This document shows positions 1 to 7,469 of a stretch of 13,330 nt of DNA, piece by piece. Within the stretch, counting starts at the first letter, position 1; each line of letters opens with the position of its first letter. A model generated the notes under the pieces. The model was not told the origin of the DNA. It searched no databases and worked only from the letters and a program-made list of their open reading frames with translations. The stretch spans positions 1-13,330 of the forward strand of contig DUJK01000176.1 of NCBI GenBank assembly GCA_013329925.1. The letters run 5' to 3'. A program made the translations under genes and the position numbers. The stretch comes from Candidatus Poseidoniaceae archaeon (GTDB lineage Archaea > Thermoplasmatota > Poseidoniia > Poseidoniales > Poseidoniaceae).

Positions 1-138
1 ATTCCAGTAGATTCACTCGATGAAGTAATGGAGCAAGCACTAATCAAACACGACCACAAAGCAGGACTTGTTGAGCGTCTCGGTAATGTTATTGATAGAT
101 TGACTCCGGAAGTTTCCAAGAATTCTCCATCTGCTTGA
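1..138 (+). CDS. C-terminal end of a probable LonB-type ATP-dependent protease (partial)
   Basis: An open frame enters from the left edge and stops at TGA 136-138, leaving 45 residues. It begins IPVDSLDEVMEQALI and ends in a charged helix-like tail (GLVERLGNVIDRL). The pattern 'pV.sldEVle.AL' resembles the very end of archaeal LonB proteases, where the proteolytic domain finishes with a strand and a helix of this kind. LonB is the membrane-bound AAA+ protease that degrades damaged and regulatory proteins in Archaea. No catalytic residue lies in the visible part, so the call rests on the C-terminal pattern alone. The gene is followed after 61 bp by the MFS transporter on the same strand. Another protein with a similar C-terminal helix cannot be excluded. 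Confidence 0.5.
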   Translation: MPVDSLDEVMEQALIKHDHKAGLVERLGNVIDRLTPEVSKNSPSA

Positions 139-199
139 ATCATCAGTTGAACTCTCTTGAGCACGCTGACTACAAAAACGATGAGTATTAGGGAACGCC

Positions 200-1549
200 A
201 TGACTGAAGACAAACTACCTCATCAAACAGTTGAGGCTAGTGCTGCAGCACTGTTTGTACTATTCTTAGTCACAATGATTGATATGATCGGATTTGGGAT
301 AGTTATCCCATTTCTTACCTATTTAGTTGAAGATTTAGCAGCAGCAGATGGAATTACTGAGGTGGGTCTTTGGGTTGGTTTACTAATGACATCCTACTCA
401 GCAGCACAATTTTTGTTTTCTCCATTTTGGGGCTCGGTATCTGACCGCATAGGACGTCGTCCAGTATTGATGATTGGTTTAATTGGCAATACAGTTTTCT
501 TCGCTATGTTTGGATTGGCTAATACGCTCATCATTGCCTTGGCTGCTAGATTTCTTGCAGGAGTCTTCAACGGCAACCTAGCAGTTGCAAGAGCGTACAT
601 AGGAGATGTTAGCAGTCCAGCACAAATGACTACTAGAATGGGCATAATAGGTGCAGCTTTTGGATTAGGTTTTACTATTGGGCCATTTATTGGAGGGGAG
701 TTATCCAATCCTGCTGCAAGATGGGAATATTTCGAATCAACCATATTTGAAACATATCCATATCTATTACCATGTTTAACTGCAGGGGCTCTATCGATGT
801 TATCTTTGATATTCGCTTATTGGAAATTACCTGAGTCATTACCTAAATCTAAACGTGTTCAAAGTGATGGCCTAGGTTGGAATGCCAAGATTGGGAAATC
901 TATTTCACAATCTGTTTCTATGCTTAAGACCGGTTCGATTGCCCTAATTATTTGGGTTACTATGTTGTTTATTTTTGGATTTACTATTATGCATGCAGTA
1001 TTTATCTTGTATACTGGAATGGATATCGATTTGGGTGGACTGGGTTATAATGAAGCGCAAAACGGCCGTATTTTTGCAATAATTGGTATTGCAGGAATAG
1101 TCACTCAAGGCGTTTTGATTGGACCATTATCGAGAAGATTTGGGCCTAAAAAATTGCTACCTATATCATGTTTAATTACTGGTTTAGGTCTAACTTTAAT
1201 ACCATATACAGCGGCTGATTGGGCACTTGCCCAGTTATTTGTAGTAACGATACTAATTGCCGTGGGCAATGGTATTTTTCAGCCGACTTCATCTTCTTTA
1301 CTTACCACTACAGCCAAGCAAGAAGGCATCAATCTAGGAGTAGTGATGGGAGCACAAGAATCAGTCAGTTCATTCGCTCGTATTTTGGGGCCACTTACCG
1401 GTGGGGTAGTTTGGACATTTACCGTATCTAAAGATTGGCCGTTTGATTATCACACATCATTTCATCTGTGTGGCATAGTAATGTTGGTTGCCGCATTCTT
1501 ATCGTTACGGATTAAAGTAATTCCACACGATATCTTGGAAGAATCATAG
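200..1549 (+). CDS. MFS transporter, TetA-like drug:H+ antiporter family (DHA1)
   Basis: A 449-residue integral membrane protein with about 12 hydrophobic segments, the usual length for 12-helix major facilitator transporters. Helix 1 carries D28 within TMIDMIGFGIVIP, as in TetA-type proteins. The loop 2-3 motif A is GSVSDRIGRRPV (residues 78-89). Helix 5 has the antiporter motif C pattern GAAFGLGFTIGPFIGG (151-166). Motif C is typical of proton-coupled exporters rather than importers, so efflux of a drug-like or metabolite substrate is likely; the substrate cannot be read from sequence. A hydrophilic central loop (about 214-233) separates the two six-helix halves. The ATG at 200 lies 61 bp after the preceding gene and leaves a short cytoplasmic N-terminus before helix 1. 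The 3' end overlaps the convergent UPF0147 gene by 6 bp. Confidence 0.9.
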   Translation: MTEDKLPHQTVEASAAALFVLFLVTMIDMIGFGIVIPFLTYLVEDLAAADGITEVGLWVGLLMTSYSAAQFLFSPFWGSVSDRIGRRPVLMIGLIGNTVFFAMFGLANTLIIALAARFLAGVFNGNLAVARAYIGDVSSPAQMTTRMGIIGAAFGLGFTIGPFIGGELSNPAARWEYFESTIFETYPYLLPCLTAGALSMLSLIFAYWKLPESLPKSKRVQSDGLGWNAKIGKSISQSVSMLKTGSIALIIWVTMLFIFGFTIMHAVFILYTGMDIDLGGLGYNEAQNGRIFAIIGIAGIVTQGVLIGPLSRRFGPKKLLPISCLITGLGLTLIPYTAADWALAQLFVVTILIAVGNGIFQPTSSSLLTTTAKQEGINLGVVMGAQESVSSFARILGPLTGGVVWTFTVSKDWPFDYHTSFHLCGIVMLVAAFLSLRIKVIPHDILEES

Positions 1550-1813
1550 GACTTCAGTCAAGATTTTTTCGAGTTCGGTATTAATCATCAAAATGAGAGT
1601 ACCAAATTCGGGAGGAATATTTGGGTCTTCGTATAATTCTTCAAGCTTTGATTGAGACATTGCAATCCGAACATCCAATTTTTTAGCCTTATTGAGTAAC
1701 CAGTGTTCACAAGCTTCCTTGGCTTGCCTGCGTATGTTTCTTGGGACTTTAGGATCATCAATTTGATTAATTACAGTCGCAACTTGCTGAAGCCTTGTCT
1801 CTATATCCATCAT
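1544..1813 (-). CDS. UPF0147 family protein (archaeal, function unknown)
   Basis: An 89-residue all-helical protein matching the archaeal UPF0147 family, which is also about 90 residues long. The key visible signature is DDPKVPRNIRRQAKEA near residues 19-34, followed by a conserved-looking LDVRIAMSQSKLEEL helix and DPNIPPEFGTLI. The family is widespread in Euryarchaeota and has no assigned biochemical role. Two tandem ATG codons (1813 and 1810) could each serve as start, and the upstream one is used here. The gene diverges from the prepilin peptidase over a 71-bp intergenic region and runs convergently into the MFS transporter stop codon. Family assignment is confident; function is unknown. 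Confidence 0.85.
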   Translation of the reverse strand: MMDIETRLQQVATVINQIDDPKVPRNIRRQAKEACEHWLLNKAKKLDVRIAMSQSKLEELYEDPNIPPEFGTLILMINTELEKILTEVL

Positions 1814-1854
1814 AAACCCTCAACGCTGACCAATTAGTCCACCGAGTAGGCCGT

Positions 1855-1862
1855 CTTTAAAT
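1855..1862 (+). promoter_or_regulatory. TATA element for the prepilin peptidase gene
   Basis: TTTAAAT is centred about 26 bp upstream of the ATG at 1885. That is the spacing expected between an archaeal TATA box and its transcription start, so the mRNA probably begins at or next to the start codon (leaderless). No Shine-Dalgarno sequence is visible before this ATG, which agrees. Confidence 0.5.
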
Positions 1863-1884
1863 TCGCCGGCGACATGGCTATGTC

Positions 1885-2880
1885 ATGGCACTAGCCTCTG
1901 AACAGGTTCTAGGTTGGAGCAGAGTGTGTGTACTGCTGCTTGGAATGGGTTGGGCTGCATGGATGGATCATAAAACTAGGCGAGTAAAAAACGAGCACTG
2001 GATGGTTTGGGTTAAACCAGCAATTTTTCTTTGGTGTTTGGAATTAATTGCTAGGGAAGCAGATTGGACCATCTACTTGACAGCCTCAGCAGTTGTAGCG
2101 TATGCCTCAGTTGCAATAATTGGCAGACCAACAGTGAGTGATATTAGGTCTGGAAATAAATTAGATATCACAGTTGCTTTGTGGTATTTGGTCAGTTTAA
2201 CAGGAGTAGTTGTTGGTTTCACTAAGTATGGTGATGTTAACTTACTGGACGTAGTTTTGGGCGATGAGGTTGGAATGGCCGCATTATACTGGTCTACATT
2301 ATCAGGTCTGTTGGTGATTTTCGCTATTGATTTAGGCTGGAGATTACGGATGATTCATGGTGGTGCTGATGCTAAAGCATTGATGTGGGTTGCTATACTG
2401 ATTCCAAATTGGTCAACTATGCCGGTGATGATGGATTATGGGGATGAACTAATATTATCGCTTCCCCCAGCCATCTCTCTATTGATGTGGGGTGGAGTCA
2501 GTTTCTTATTGATTCCATTTATTCTAATGGTGAAGAATTTATATCAAGGTAATGTAAGAAATCTAGGCGATATACGGATGTTTTGGCATTCAACAATAAT
2601 GCCGATTGATGAGGTAGCCAAGCGTCATGTTTGGCTATTAACATCACTAGTTGAAATGCCGGATGGAACTATCAAGCCCTATCACAAAACTAGAGCGCCA
2701 CGTAGAACACCAAGTGAAGATGAGTTGACTAAATCAATAAATGAACTTAAACAACATAACGTCGAGTACGTCTGGGTGAGTTACAAATTACCGTTGTTAG
2801 TATTTTTATTCCCGGTAATAATACCAATGGCACTGCTTGGCGATATAACGGCTCTAATACTACATACAGTAGGTATTTGA
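1885..2880 (+). CDS. Archaeal prepilin/preflagellin peptidase (A24 family, class III signal peptidase)
   Basis: A 331-residue polytopic membrane protein. The two aspartates of the A24 aspartyl protease family are visible: D28 in WMDHKTRRVKN at the cytoplasmic end of helix 1, and D162 in the diagnostic GGADAK (159-164). These enzymes cut the N-terminal leader of type IV pilins and archaellins on the cytoplasmic side of the membrane. At least six hydrophobic segments can be seen, plus a soluble insert (about 220-295) and a final hydrophobic helix (about 302-327). This arrangement fits the longer euryarchaeal prepilin peptidases rather than the compact bacterial type. The upstream ATGs at 1874 and 1880 run into an early stop in another frame, so 1885 is the start. 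No pilin or archaellum genes are in the window, so its substrates are encoded elsewhere. Confidence 0.88.
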   Translation: MALASEQVLGWSRVCVLLLGMGWAAWMDHKTRRVKNEHWMVWVKPAIFLWCLELIAREADWTIYLTASAVVAYASVAIIGRPTVSDIRSGNKLDITVALWYLVSLTGVVVGFTKYGDVNLLDVVLGDEVGMAALYWSTLSGLLVIFAIDLGWRLRMIHGGADAKALMWVAILIPNWSTMPVMMDYGDELILSLPPAISLLMWGGVSFLLIPFILMVKNLYQGNVRNLGDIRMFWHSTIMPIDEVAKRHVWLLTSLVEMPDGTIKPYHKTRAPRRTPSEDELTKSINELKQHNVEYVWVSYKLPLLVFLFPVIIPMALLGDITALILHTVGI

Positions 2881-2893
2881 TAGTAAGATAAAC

Positions 2894-3043
2894 TCAAGCA
2901 CCCTTGCGCTCGACGTTTTTGGGTCTCAGTCCCTTGTAGTTGCACTTTCGACAACTTGTTGCACGCCAAGCGAGTCTTGCATTACACTTCATGCAAATCT
3001 TGCGGCGAAGCAATCTTGCTTCTGCCTCGGGGAATCGTGCCAT
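2894..3043 (-). CDS. rpl40e: Large ribosomal subunit protein eL40
   Basis: A 49-residue basic protein starting MARFPEAEARLL, the standard N-terminus of archaeal eL40. The zinc-binding knuckle is complete: C17-x2-C20 and C31-x2-C34 within KICMKCNAR and RATSCRKCNYKGLRPK. eL40 is a small component of the archaeal and eukaryotic large ribosomal subunit; in eukaryotes it is made as a ubiquitin fusion. The frame is open upstream to 3124, but that extension does not resemble the family and spans the TATA element, so the start is set at 3043. The gene ends 13 bp from the convergent prepilin peptidase stop. Confidence 0.95.
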   Translation of the reverse strand: MARFPEAEARLLRRKICMKCNARLAWRATSCRKCNYKGLRPKNVERKGA

Positions 3044-3064
3044 GGCAGTTCCACCAACTTCCCC

Positions 3065-3070
3065 TATATA
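3065..3070 (-). promoter_or_regulatory. TATA element for eL40
   Basis: TATATA is centred about 25 bp upstream of the eL40 ATG at 3043 when read on the minus strand. The spacing implies a transcription start at the start codon (leaderless mRNA). It also argues against translation from the longer upstream open frame. Confidence 0.5.
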
Positions 3071-3144
3071 ACCACCACCAAACAAGTGAGTGGTACTCTG
3101 ACTAGGAACAGTACATTGAAGCACTTATTTCCCAAGCACCAAAT

Positions 3145-3909
3145 ATGCGAATTGTGCGCCTACCCGGCATCCATCACGATTCGAATCTAGTGTTAGCACT
3201 AGGTACATTGGGAAATATCCTAATCGATGCCGGGACTTCTTGGTACCAAACTCTGCAAGTTGAGCGAATCAAAGGACTGATCGGTGAACAGTCATTAGAT
3301 CGGATTTTACTCACCTCAAGGAGATATCCTTGTACAGGAGGGGCGGCTCATATTGCCGGCGAGTTTGATTCATGCACAATTCACATCCATCCAGAAGGGC
3401 AGTCATCCTTGGCAAAAGGCGATTTTTTTACTACATGGGCTAATCGTTTTGATTCCGATATGCCGATTACTAGTACTGAATCAGTAACAGATGAGGATAT
3501 ATTTCCGTTAGGGGACGGCCAAATTAGTGTAATTGCTTTACCAGGCCATAGTTCTGATGGCCTTGGTTATTATGTTAAAGAAAAAGATCTGCTAATATCT
3601 GGACCAATTCTACCTAGAGCAGACAGGCCAACTAGATGGGATTTGCCAACAGGTTGTTTACCAGATATAATTGAGAGTTTGATTAAAATTAGCAAACTTA
3701 ACCTCGACACTCTAATCCCACTGCAAGGTCCTGCAATAAAGGGAGTTGCTCATATCAAAGAGGTGCTTGAACGGCATATTGAATTCTTTGAACAATGCGT
3801 TGGTAATGACGGGCAATCACCAAAATCTTGGGCTAGGCCCGCACAGACAGCAATTTGGCTGACACCTCATCCACCCTGGCCATTAACAGAGCGTGAAGAT
3901 GTCAGCTAA
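3145..3909 (+). CDS. Metallo-beta-lactamase-fold protein with degenerate metal site (probable pseudoenzyme)
   Basis: A 254-residue soluble protein with the layout of the MBL-fold superfamily. An N-terminal strand pair ends in NILIDAGTS (24-32), a loop LTSRRYPCTGGAAHI (56-70) stands where LTHxHxDHxGGA is expected, and ALPGHSSDGLGYYV (131-144) and DLLISGPILP (148-157) follow. A late LIPLQGPAIKG (190-200) replaces the usual LxPGHGPxI. H135 is the only clear motif histidine left: the HxHxDH ligands are S58, R60, P62 and C63, the bridging Asp of SGD is P154, and the last His is Q194. The fold is retained and the frame is open, so hydrolysis is probably lost and a binding or structural role is possible. 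The 3' end overlaps the convergent propeller gene by 8 bp. Fold confidence is high; function is unknown. Confidence 0.75.
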   Translation: MRIVRLPGIHHDSNLVLALGTLGNILIDAGTSWYQTLQVERIKGLIGEQSLDRILLTSRRYPCTGGAAHIAGEFDSCTIHIHPEGQSSLAKGDFFTTWANRFDSDMPITSTESVTDEDIFPLGDGQISVIALPGHSSDGLGYYVKEKDLLISGPILPRADRPTRWDLPTGCLPDIIESLIKISKLNLDTLIPLQGPAIKGVAHIKEVLERHIEFFEQCVGNDGQSPKSWARPAQTAIWLTPHPPWPLTEREDVS

Positions 3910-4513
3910 TTATCGGCATATCTAGGATATTGCCATGAGTGTATCGCTCCGACTTCATTTCTAGTAATCTAGATCTTCGATTACTTCTTTGTCGGATTTT
4001 GTCTTCAAAAATATCATTTTTGTTGGTATTTGATATGATTAAACCCTCCCAATCATAGGTAAATTTTGACCAACCACTTTGTATGATGATTTGATTATCA
4101 ATTGTTCTAATGCTTGTGATGCTATCCTCATGCTTGAACAACATTACGACTTCATTTGGCACATCTCTTCCGACCAGCCATACATCTCCAGTCTCGTTAC
4201 CAACTAATATTTTATCAGAAGTTGAACTTACTCGGCAAAGGGATCTAACAACCGTATTAGAAGTTTCATAGGCATCTAGTAGTTCTAAGCGAGGTAGGCT
4301 TAGACGAATCACATTACCTTTAACATCACCAATAACTATTGATTCACAACTCCCCGTTGGCCCTTTCATTCCCAAAAGAACTGATGCAGGGTACTGCATT
4401 CGGTAATTGTTTCTTCGACCAAAGTTAGGTCTCCAGCTAATCATTCCATCATCTAATGCAACAACATAACCTGCAGACAAGATCATGCTGCGTACTACTA
4501 TTCCACTTGACAT
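3902..4513 (-). CDS. Short beta-propeller-like (WD40/PQQ-like) protein of unknown function
   Basis: A 203-residue protein without signal peptide or membrane segment. At least three, possibly four, repeat-like units suggest propeller blades: ILSAGYVVALDDGMISWRP (11-29), SIVIGDVKGNVIRLSL (58-73), KILVGNETGDVWLVGRD (101-117) and, weaker, DNQIIIQSGWSKFTYDWEG (139-157). Each pairs a hydrophobic strand with a G-D/N turn and a second strand. The C-terminus (about 160-203) is charged and basic (RQRSNRRSRLLEMKSER). Four blades are fewer than the six to eight of a closed propeller, so it may form an oligomer or be a reduced version. It is the last of three minus-strand genes after TFB, 68 bp behind the Cys4 protein. 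No specific family is recognised. Confidence 0.6.
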   Translation of the reverse strand: MSSGIVVRSMILSAGYVVALDDGMISWRPNFGRRNNYRMQYPASVLLGMKGPTGSCESIVIGDVKGNVIRLSLPRLELLDAYETSNTVVRSLCRVSSTSDKILVGNETGDVWLVGRDVPNEVVMLFKHEDSITSIRTIDNQIIIQSGWSKFTYDWEGLIISNTNKNDIFEDKIRQRSNRRSRLLEMKSERYTHGNILDMPIIS

Positions 4514-4581
4514 ACTTTGTTAATGATAGCCGGGGGTAATGTTACTTTTCTCACACCCCTAAGATAGAAGTGAAAGTGAAA

Positions 4582-4857
4582 TCAGTAGGTATCTTCATTC
4601 TTATTTTCCTTTTTCCAAGCACGATAACAGGGCTTACAGACTCTTACGCGGCCTTTTGCCGCAGTAAATTTACCCTGGCCCCACATATCGATAGCGTTGT
4701 CTAGCGACAAGGATCTGCCACCTAATGACTTGTCGGCAAACTTTCCACAGGAATTTATTCCACAGGGTAATTCGCCTTGGTCACGGCTTTGTTTCTTGTC
4801 CTTTTTATCCGAGCCGTCGTCTTTTCGATGTTTTCTGGCTTTTGCCTTGAAACCCAT
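4582..4857 (-). CDS. Small basic protein with putative Cys4 zinc site, unknown function
   Basis: A 91-residue protein. The first 30 residues are highly basic and low in complexity (KAKARKHRKDDGSDKKDKKQ), as in nucleic-acid-binding tails. A compact domain follows with C32-x4-C37 (PCGINSCGK) and C74-x2-C77 (RVCKPCYRAWKKE). Together these could bind one zinc ion; the SLSLDNAIDMWGQGKF segment between them could be a helix. It begins 39 bp after the TFB stop on the same strand, suggesting co-transcription. A role in transcription or RNA binding is a guess from the composition and the neighbour only. I do not recognise the family. Confidence 0.65.
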   Translation of the reverse strand: MGFKAKARKHRKDDGSDKKDKKQSRDQGELPCGINSCGKFADKSLGGRSLSLDNAIDMWGQGKFTAAKGRVRVCKPCYRAWKKENKNEDTY

Positions 4858-4896
4858 ATCCTGCCCAGTTGATAGGGCTTCTTGAATTTTAGGGTC

Positions 4897-5904
4897 TCAT
4901 TGCTTGGATGCTTCACCGAGTTGAGATAGCAATCCATCGAATATTCGTAGCAATCCTCTCAGGGTTACTTCTGAGACATTAGCAACTCTGCAGACATCTG
5001 ATTGAGTCCTTGAGGTTCCAGACTCTGATGCGACCTTGTAAATCAGGGCAGCAGCCACTCCCATTGGTTTCTTACCTTGCCAAATGTCTTCGTGAGGTTG
5101 TATCTTCGACCATAAGTGGTTTACTTGAGTAAAGATATTTGGTGGTAGTTGTAAATCGGAGATGAACTTGTCAAAATACTCATTTGGTGAAGTAATTTTG
5201 TGGAGATTGAGCTTTCTTGATACTTGTCTAATTAGTCTTGAGAGTTCCTTTTCAGTTATGTTATAACTTTCCGAAATTTCTGGTATTTGCCTTGGTAGAT
5301 TTTCCTCTCTTGCTACCAGATATGTGCAAGCAGCGGCTACGCCGGCAATTGATCTTCCTGTTACGAAACCTTCGCCGCTGAGTCTTCGGTACAGTCTAGC
5401 AGTTTCTTCTTGTAAGGACTTTGGCAAGTCAGACCTATCGCGAATCATTTGATTGGCTTTCACTAGGTTGCGCTCACGGCTTTTTCGAGTTTTTGATCTC
5501 TCGTCGATTACTCTTCGTCTGCGCCACTCTCGGCGTGCTTGGGAACTGATACCGTGTCTGCCAGCAGAACCAGTATTCAAATCCCTTACATCAATACTGG
5601 TGTTGAGACCTTTGTCTGCTAGTGTGTAGGTCAGTGGTTGTCCAACTCTTGAACGGTCTTCAGACTTGTCGCGGTTGGTCCATTCAGCTCCAGGATCAAT
5701 GACATTTTCTTCGACAACCAGTCCGCAAGAATTGCAGACAATTTCGCCTCTTGAGTCATCGAGTTGCCAGTCAACTGCGCCACATTCTTCACATGGCTTG
5801 GTATGACCATCCAAGACTCGCCTGCTTGGGTCAACCATCCCATATTCATATCCAGATTTGTTGTTTGAATCTCGATTGCTAGAATCCTTGCCGTGATTTA
5901 TCAT
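4897..5904 (-). CDS. tfb: Transcription initiation factor B (TFB, TFIIB homologue)
   Basis: A 335-residue protein of typical TFB length. After a hydrophilic N-terminal tail there is a zinc ribbon with C38-x2-C41 (PCEECG) and C57-x2-C60 (VCNSCGLVVEE). A B-reader/linker region (about 72-140) with many arginines follows. Two cyclin-fold repeats occupy roughly 145-236 (with GRSIAGVAAACTYLVARE) and 242-330 (with KKPMGVAAALIYKVASE and a helix-turn-helix near VCRVANVSEVTLRGLL). TFB binds the TBP-TATA complex and the BRE element and recruits RNA polymerase. An unusual feature is the N-terminal extension of about 35 residues before the zinc ribbon. The start is supported by a purine-rich AAGGAG about 9 nt upstream. 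It heads a minus-strand cluster and diverges from purA. Many such archaea carry several TFBs; which paralogue this is cannot be told. Confidence 0.95.
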   Translation of the reverse strand: MINHGKDSSNRDSNNKSGYEYGMVDPSRRVLDGHTKPCEECGAVDWQLDDSRGEIVCNSCGLVVEENVIDPGAEWTNRDKSEDRSRVGQPLTYTLADKGLNTSIDVRDLNTGSAGRHGISSQARREWRRRRVIDERSKTRKSRERNLVKANQMIRDRSDLPKSLQEETARLYRRLSGEGFVTGRSIAGVAAACTYLVAREENLPRQIPEISESYNITEKELSRLIRQVSRKLNLHKITSPNEYFDKFISDLQLPPNIFTQVNHLWSKIQPHEDIWQGKKPMGVAAALIYKVASESGTSRTQSDVCRVANVSEVTLRGLLRIFDGLLSQLGEASKQ

Positions 5905-6149
5905 CTACTCAACTCCTTGTTAACTAGTTAGTTTCCGTGTTACTTAAACTTACTGCTTGTATGTTGTACTTACTATCTATGGGCAGTCTTGCTATATCTC
6001 GGTTAGTTTTCACCAGTATGTCACTATGTAAGTTAGTTTGAATATAAACTGTTGTTTAACGACAATTCAGTTGTTTAACACTATATCGATAATTTGACTG
6101 GTAATGGTATAGTTCAAAGACGGCACGCGCAAGGACTAACCCGACAGAC
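5905..6149. promoter_or_regulatory. Divergent TFB/purA promoter region with short repeats
   Basis: This is the longest gene-free stretch in the window. For TFB, a TTTAAGT-like element on the minus strand (5941-5950) would start a short leader carrying AAGGAG. For purA, candidate TATA elements are AATATAAA (6041-6048) and CTATAT (6081-6086). The region also holds three copies of GTTAGTTT (5927-5934, 6002-6009, 6032-6039), two of GTTGTTTAAC (6051-6060, 6070-6079) and the palindrome TAACTAGTTA (5921-5930). The repeats could be protein-binding sites. No convincing small open frame lies here. Confidence 0.5.
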
Positions 6150-7454
6150 ATGCCAGCTACAGTAGTTTTAGGGGCCCAGTGGGGCGATGAAGGCAAAGGA
6201 AAATTAGTCGACAGGATAGCAGAACAGGCTACTTGGGTTGCAAGATTCCAAGGCGGCAATAATGCAGGGCATACGGTAGTACTTGGTGATCAAATACTAA
6301 AATTCCATCTTTTGCCTTCAGGGATTACTAGAAAAGAGTGTAATTTGGTTCTTGGTGATGGCATGGTCATCGACCCATGGGTACTTGATACTGAATTAAA
6401 AAATTGGCAAGAATCTAGCGGAGAAGATCCACGTGGCGCCAGATTATTCGTCAGCGAAAGGGCTCACATAATTTTACCATTCCACCGATTTTTAGACGGA
6501 TTAGACAAGAAAATCGGCACAACAGGTCGAGGTATTGGACCGTCTTATGCTGATAAAATAAATCGTATAGGTCTAAGATTTGGTGATGTCGAAGAAGTCA
6601 AAGATAATGAACAATGGTATGAATCAACTGTTGAGCGCATGAACGCTTCATTAACCGCTGCTGGTTGTCAGGATAGAATTACTAAAGATGGCCTGAAAAG
6701 TGATGTTAATTGGATTTGGGATAATTATTCCAGCTGTATTAACAACACTGGATTAATGATTGACAATGCATTGAAGATGAACGAGCACGTCATTCTAGAG
6801 GGTGCCCAAGGATGTTTACTTGATATTGATCAAGGAACTTTCCCATATGTCACATCTTCAGTCACCTCAAGAGGTAATGCCTCACATGGTGCAGGCATCC
6901 ATCCTGGTCATATTGATGAGGTAATTGGAATTACTAAGGCATACATTACTCGAGTTGGTAATGGTGCAATGCCCACAGAATTACTGGACGAAGTGGGCGA
7001 CCATTTGGGGACAGTGGGCCATGAATTTGGTACCACTACCGGCCGCAAGCGTCGGTGCGGATGGTTTGATGCTGTAGTCATGAGGCACGCAAATCGCATC
7101 AATGGATTTACTGGACTTGCGCTGACAAAATTAGACGTTCTTGGTGGATTGGATGAACTAAATATTTGTGTGGCTTACGAACTTGACGGCAAAGAAATTC
7201 TAGAAATGCCAGCCAGTGCAACGGCGCTTGCCAGGTGTAAACCAATTTATGTAACAATGCCAGGTTTCCCATCTCAAACATTGGTTGAGTGGCTGGGAAT
7301 TGCTAAGAAAGCCAATGACGAAAAATTGGGCTTTTCTATTCTACCTACTGCTGCTCAACAATACATTAAGCGTATTGAGGCAATAGTTGGCGTTCCGTGT
7401 TCTTCAGTTGGCGTAGGTCCTGACCGTGATGCTACTATTGACCGCGTAGAGTAA
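6150..7454 (+). CDS. purA: Adenylosuccinate synthetase
   Basis: PurA makes adenylosuccinate from IMP and aspartate with GTP, the first committed step from IMP to AMP. The 434-residue length is standard. The N-terminus VVLGAQWGDEGKGKLVD (5-21) is the GTP/IMP loop with catalytic D13, and NNAGHTVV (37-44) carries catalytic H41. These are the same residue numbers as in the Escherichia coli enzyme, which supports the ATG at 6150. Further family blocks are TTGRGIGPSYADK, LEGAQGCLLDIDQGTFPYVTSS and the substrate loop TTTGRKRRCGWFD. It diverges from TFB and is followed 49 bp later by tRNA-Ala on the same strand. No other purine genes are present, so it is probably a single-gene transcript. All key residues are intact. 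Confidence 0.97.
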   Translation: MPATVVLGAQWGDEGKGKLVDRIAEQATWVARFQGGNNAGHTVVLGDQILKFHLLPSGITRKECNLVLGDGMVIDPWVLDTELKNWQESSGEDPRGARLFVSERAHIILPFHRFLDGLDKKIGTTGRGIGPSYADKINRIGLRFGDVEEVKDNEQWYESTVERMNASLTAAGCQDRITKDGLKSDVNWIWDNYSSCINNTGLMIDNALKMNEHVILEGAQGCLLDIDQGTFPYVTSSVTSRGNASHGAGIHPGHIDEVIGITKAYITRVGNGAMPTELLDEVGDHLGTVGHEFGTTTGRKRRCGWFDAVVMRHANRINGFTGLALTKLDVLGGLDELNICVAYELDGKEILEMPASATALARCKPIYVTMPGFPSQTLVEWLGIAKKANDEKLGFSILPTAAQQYIKRIEAIVGVPCSSVGVGPDRDATIDRVE

Positions 7455-7455
7455 A

Positions 7456-7469
7456 TTATCAATTGATAA
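7456..7469. repeat. 14-bp perfect palindrome between purA and tRNA-Ala
   Basis: TTATCAATTGATAA is a perfect inverted repeat that begins 2 bp after the purA stop codon and ends about 34 bp before the tRNA. It is entirely AT-rich at its centre and would make a weak hairpin, so an operator or tRNA promoter element is as likely as a terminator. No function is assigned. Confidence 0.4.

Noticed and set aside
394..744. 116-codon minus-strand frame inside the MFS gene
   Set aside because: It is a shadow of the transporter coding frame with no domain features.
3044..3124. 27-residue N-terminal extension of eL40
   Set aside because: It is unlike any eL40, and the TATA element lies within it. The conserved MARFPEAEA start is at 3043.
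6056..6259. Minus-strand frame across the purA start
   Set aside because: It is antisense to the highly conserved PurA N-terminus and covers the promoter region.
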